Positions 14,807-16,432 of a stretch of 16,432 bases of DNA are shown in pieces. A model generated the notes under the pieces. It was not told where the DNA came from and ran no database searches. It saw only the letters and a program-made list of their open reading frames with translations. The stretch comes from Clostridia bacterium (GTDB taxonomy: Bacteria; Bacillota_A; Clostridia; Oscillospirales; CAG-272). How positions within the stretch are numbered: position 1 is the first letter of the stretch; each line of letters begins with the position of its first letter. The position numbers and the translations under genes are program-made. Location: positions 1 through 16,432 of the forward strand of contig JAGBRZ010000139.1 in assembly GCA_017632155.1 (NCBI GenBank), written 5' to 3'.

Positions 14807-14828
14807 CTGTCACCTGTCACGCTGTCAC
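14807..14828. repeat. Three CTGTCAC direct repeats (iteron-like)
   Basis: CTGTCAC occurs at 14807-14813, 14814-14820 and 14822-14828. Short direct repeats near replication or transfer genes can be protein-binding iterons; this is inference. Confidence 0.5.
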
Positions 14829-14859
14829 ACGGTTCAAAAATTATGATGCAGTAATCAAA

Positions 14860-14883
14860 GAAAAGCCCCGCGCGAGGCGGGGC
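14860..14883 (-). terminator. Terminator of the XRE-PolC-like gene
   Basis: GCCCCGC (14865-14871) pairs with GCGGGGC (14877-14883), loop GCGAG. On the minus strand it is followed by TTTTCTTTG. It lies six bases past the stop of the minus-strand gene. Confidence 0.85.
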
Positions 14884-14889
14884 AAAAAA

Positions 14890-16308
14890 TCACAACATTA
14901 TTTCGTTAAATTCTTTGGGATAATGAATCTTATACCACATCAGCGTTGCGGCTAACTTGACATAGGTAACACCATGCGCTTTGGGGAATAAATATTGAAT
15001 CTTTCCGATCGAATCGGCAAACCAATCCTCAACCCCGATATCTTTAAGTTGTTTTTTCATTTCTTCCGAAACACCGCCTCTGAAATAAACACCTCTGCGT
15101 GTATCCTCCATAATCTTATAGGCATATCCGGTGCTTGCTATTCCTTTGTGCAACATATGCTTCTCTATATGATTGAACACATCGTCGCGGTATGCGATTA
15201 CATTACTTACAGGAATGCCCTGGTTTACCAATTCCTTTGCATTGCCAATCCACACTCCCGTACCGTGAGATAATCCGGCTATCTGAATCAAATCGTGAAA
15301 AGAATTGGGTGATATCTCTTCTGCCATATCTTTATAAAAATTTGTGCGAAATTCAGGAATCCCGTCCGTATTACCCTTTTGAAATTCAGCCAACACTTCG
15401 GGTTGGGAGAAGTTCACCCTTTCAAACATCACTCCCGTTGCACGTTCCAAGGCTTGATACTGCTCAAACTCTGTGTCTGCTAAAAACGTAAAGGCACAAG
15501 TGGATTTATCAGATGTAACAGTATAAGTTATGATGCGGTTTTCTTCCCGTTCTGTATCTGTCAGTTCGCAATCTTTGAAATATTCTTTTATGATCAATTT
15601 TGACGCACGCCAAAAATTTGGAGACATTGATACATCGAAGCTTGTGTTCCTGTGTACAACGTGACGATAGGTTTCAAACGGAATATTGTGTCCATCCGTT
15701 TGCCTTTCTTTTCCGCACGAGCAGATTTTCTTGGGAAGATTCCAACCATCATCCACGATGTTGTTAAAGATAACCGCACCACATTCCGAACAGTAATAAT
15801 GTGGTTTCAAGGGGTTGATCTCCGTTGCTCCCAAAAGATACGCCACAAAGGATGCTCCCGTTCCACCTCTTACCCGAATATGCTCACCTTGCTTTTTGGC
15901 TTCGGAAGCAAGCACAGATAACAGATTGAAATATACGATCATATCTGTGTTCTGCATTTCCGCATGCTCTGTCAGCAAGCGATTCATGATTTCAAGGGGC
16001 GCTGGATTGCCATAGCGCTCACGCATGGCATCAAAGGATTTGTTCCATAGTTGTTTTTTCATTGCAAATACTCCTTTAGTATCCTTCTTTTCAGAGGAAT
16101 GATATTTGCAAGTCAGAAGCTCATCAACGCTGACTCCAAGTACATCACTGAGTTTATATAAAATATTACTCTGCGGCTTGGAAGAGCCGTTCTCCCATTT
16201 TGAAACCGCCTTGTCGGAAACGCCAACGAGCGTGCCGAGCTGATACTGCGTAAGGCCTCTACGCGATCTTAACTCATGCAGAAAATTACCAAAACTATAG
16301 TCTCTCAT
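14890..16308 (-). CDS. XRE helix-turn-helix fused to a degenerate PolC (DNA polymerase III alpha) core
   Basis: The 472-residue product (start 16308, GGAGG five bases upstream) begins with a canonical XRE HTH (about 7-66; GLTQYQLGTLVGVSDKAVSKW). From about 98 it follows PolC: YGNPAPLEI; VRGGTGASFVA (147-156) for the PolC RGSVGSSFVA motif; EINPLKPHYYCSECG (163-177) with a zinc-knuckle pair Cys173/Cys176 and Cys196/Cys198; IPFETY (209-214); GIPEF (316-320); IAGLSHGTGVW (343-353); YRDDV (373-377); and LFPKAHGVTYV (440-450). The PHP and exonuclease domains are absent. The stretch where PolC has the catalytic PDIDLNF reads FDVSMSPNF (224-232), and the KLDILGHD site reads CAFTFLADTE (271-280). About 100 residues between these are missing. 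Polymerase activity is therefore unlikely. The protein ends before the usual clamp-binding tail. A DNA-binding regulator or replisome mimic is inferred; no described family comes to mind. Confidence 0.85.
   Translation of the reverse strand: MRDYSFGNFLHELRSRRGLTQYQLGTLVGVSDKAVSKWENGSSKPQSNILYKLSDVLGVSVDELLTCKYHSSEKKDTKGVFAMKKQLWNKSFDAMRERYGNPAPLEIMNRLLTEHAEMQNTDMIVYFNLLSVLASEAKKQGEHIRVRGGTGASFVAYLLGATEINPLKPHYYCSECGAVIFNNIVDDGWNLPKKICSCGKERQTDGHNIPFETYRHVVHRNTSFDVSMSPNFWRASKLIIKEYFKDCELTDTEREENRIITYTVTSDKSTCAFTFLADTEFEQYQALERATGVMFERVNFSQPEVLAEFQKGNTDGIPEFRTNFYKDMAEEISPNSFHDLIQIAGLSHGTGVWIGNAKELVNQGIPVSNVIAYRDDVFNHIEKHMLHKGIASTGYAYKIMEDTRRGVYFRGGVSEEMKKQLKDIGVEDWFADSIGKIQYLFPKAHGVTYVKLAATLMWYKIHYPKEFNEIML
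16060..16077 (-). promoter_or_regulatory. Internal ribosome binding site at the HTH/PolC-like junction
   Basis: Inside the fusion gene, AAAGGAG (16077-16071, minus strand) lies eight bases before an in-frame ATG at 16062-16060 (Met83, MKKQLWNK). Initiation here would give a separate 390-residue PolC-like protein without the HTH. Confidence 0.6.
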
Positions 16309-16335
16309 AATATCCTCCGTCTGCTTGCTGATTAT

Positions 16336-16359
16336 ATTATAGCATGAAATAGCATGAAA
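16336..16359 (-). promoter_or_regulatory. Promoter with tandem operator-like repeats for the XRE-PolC-like gene
   Basis: Minus-strand TATAAT (16341-16336) lies 27 bases before the start codon. Two adjacent copies of TAGCATGAAA (plus strand 16340-16349 and 16350-16359) occupy the spacer between it and the expected -35 position, which has no good -35 hexamer. This fits binding by an XRE protein, perhaps autoregulation, or an activator. Confidence 0.55.
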
Positions 16360-16386
16360 AATGTAGTTCTTCAAGACGGAAGATAT

Positions 16387-16432
16387 CTACCACAGGTAGA
16401 AATCCCAGCCGTTTGCGTCCGGGGCAAGCATA
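16387..16432 (-). CDS. Possible 3' end of a gene entering from the right
   Basis: An open minus-strand frame from the window edge ends LAPDANGWDFYLW at a TAG (16389-16387), 46 bases upstream of the -10 box of the XRE-PolC-like gene. It is too short to identify and could be chance. Confidence 0.25.
   Translation of the reverse strand, partial: MLAPDANGWDFYLW

Noticed and set aside
14890..16308. Active DNA polymerase
   Set aside because: Sites that hold the catalytic aspartates in PolC are altered and about 100 palm/finger residues are missing, so a polymerase call would mislead.

Overview
The window looks like a chromosomal segment of an anaerobic, low-to-moderate GC Bacillota of the class Clostridia, probably a gut lineage near Oscillospirales; I cannot name a species. 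The reasons are strong AGGAGG-type ribosome binding sites, textbook sigma-A promoters (TTGACA-17-TATAAT), a protein derived from the Gram-positive replicative polymerase PolC, a large SH3b/CHAP-type secreted protein, and A/T-flanked hairpin terminators.

Left part (1-5250). An array of short hairpins (1-340) precedes a minus-strand alkaline phosphatase lipoprotein. Divergent to it is a cysteine synthase with its own promoter and terminator. Next comes an arginyl-tRNA synthetase gene (argS). Its leader encodes a 13-residue peptide ending in four consecutive arginine codons, followed by competing hairpins and an intrinsic terminator just before the argS ribosome binding site. This is the architecture of ribosome-mediated attenuation by charged tRNA-Arg.

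Middle part (5250-6370). This is a decayed mobile-element scar. It has two tandem 125-bp repeat copies carrying a tRNA-3'-end-like segment, a wrecked large serine recombinase (N-terminal catalytic start and C-terminal coiled-coil end kept, centre deleted), and a ~113-bp hairpin-rich insertion flanked by 11-bp direct repeats that splits the recombinase promoter.

Centre (6396-12800). A probable operon encodes a PPP-family phosphoesterase, an 1830-residue secreted protein (two CHAP-like cysteine-peptidase-like domains, a ricin-type trefoil, two SH3b domains, propeller-like and CARDB-like regions, a Clostridia-type C-terminal module), and a 37-residue peptide with an ITTSGG motif. A perfect 34-bp palindrome closes it.

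Right part (12950-16432). This looks like the regulatory end of an integrative or phage-like element: a CI/LexA-type S24 repressor divergent from a small HTH (replication-initiator-like) protein, a small conserved-looking accessory ORF, three CTGTCAC repeats, and a convergent gene. The convergent gene encodes an XRE helix-turn-helix fused to a cut-down, catalytically degraded PolC core. This fusion, with an internal ribosome binding site exactly at the domain junction, is the most unusual object in the window. The argS attenuator is the clearest regulatory one.
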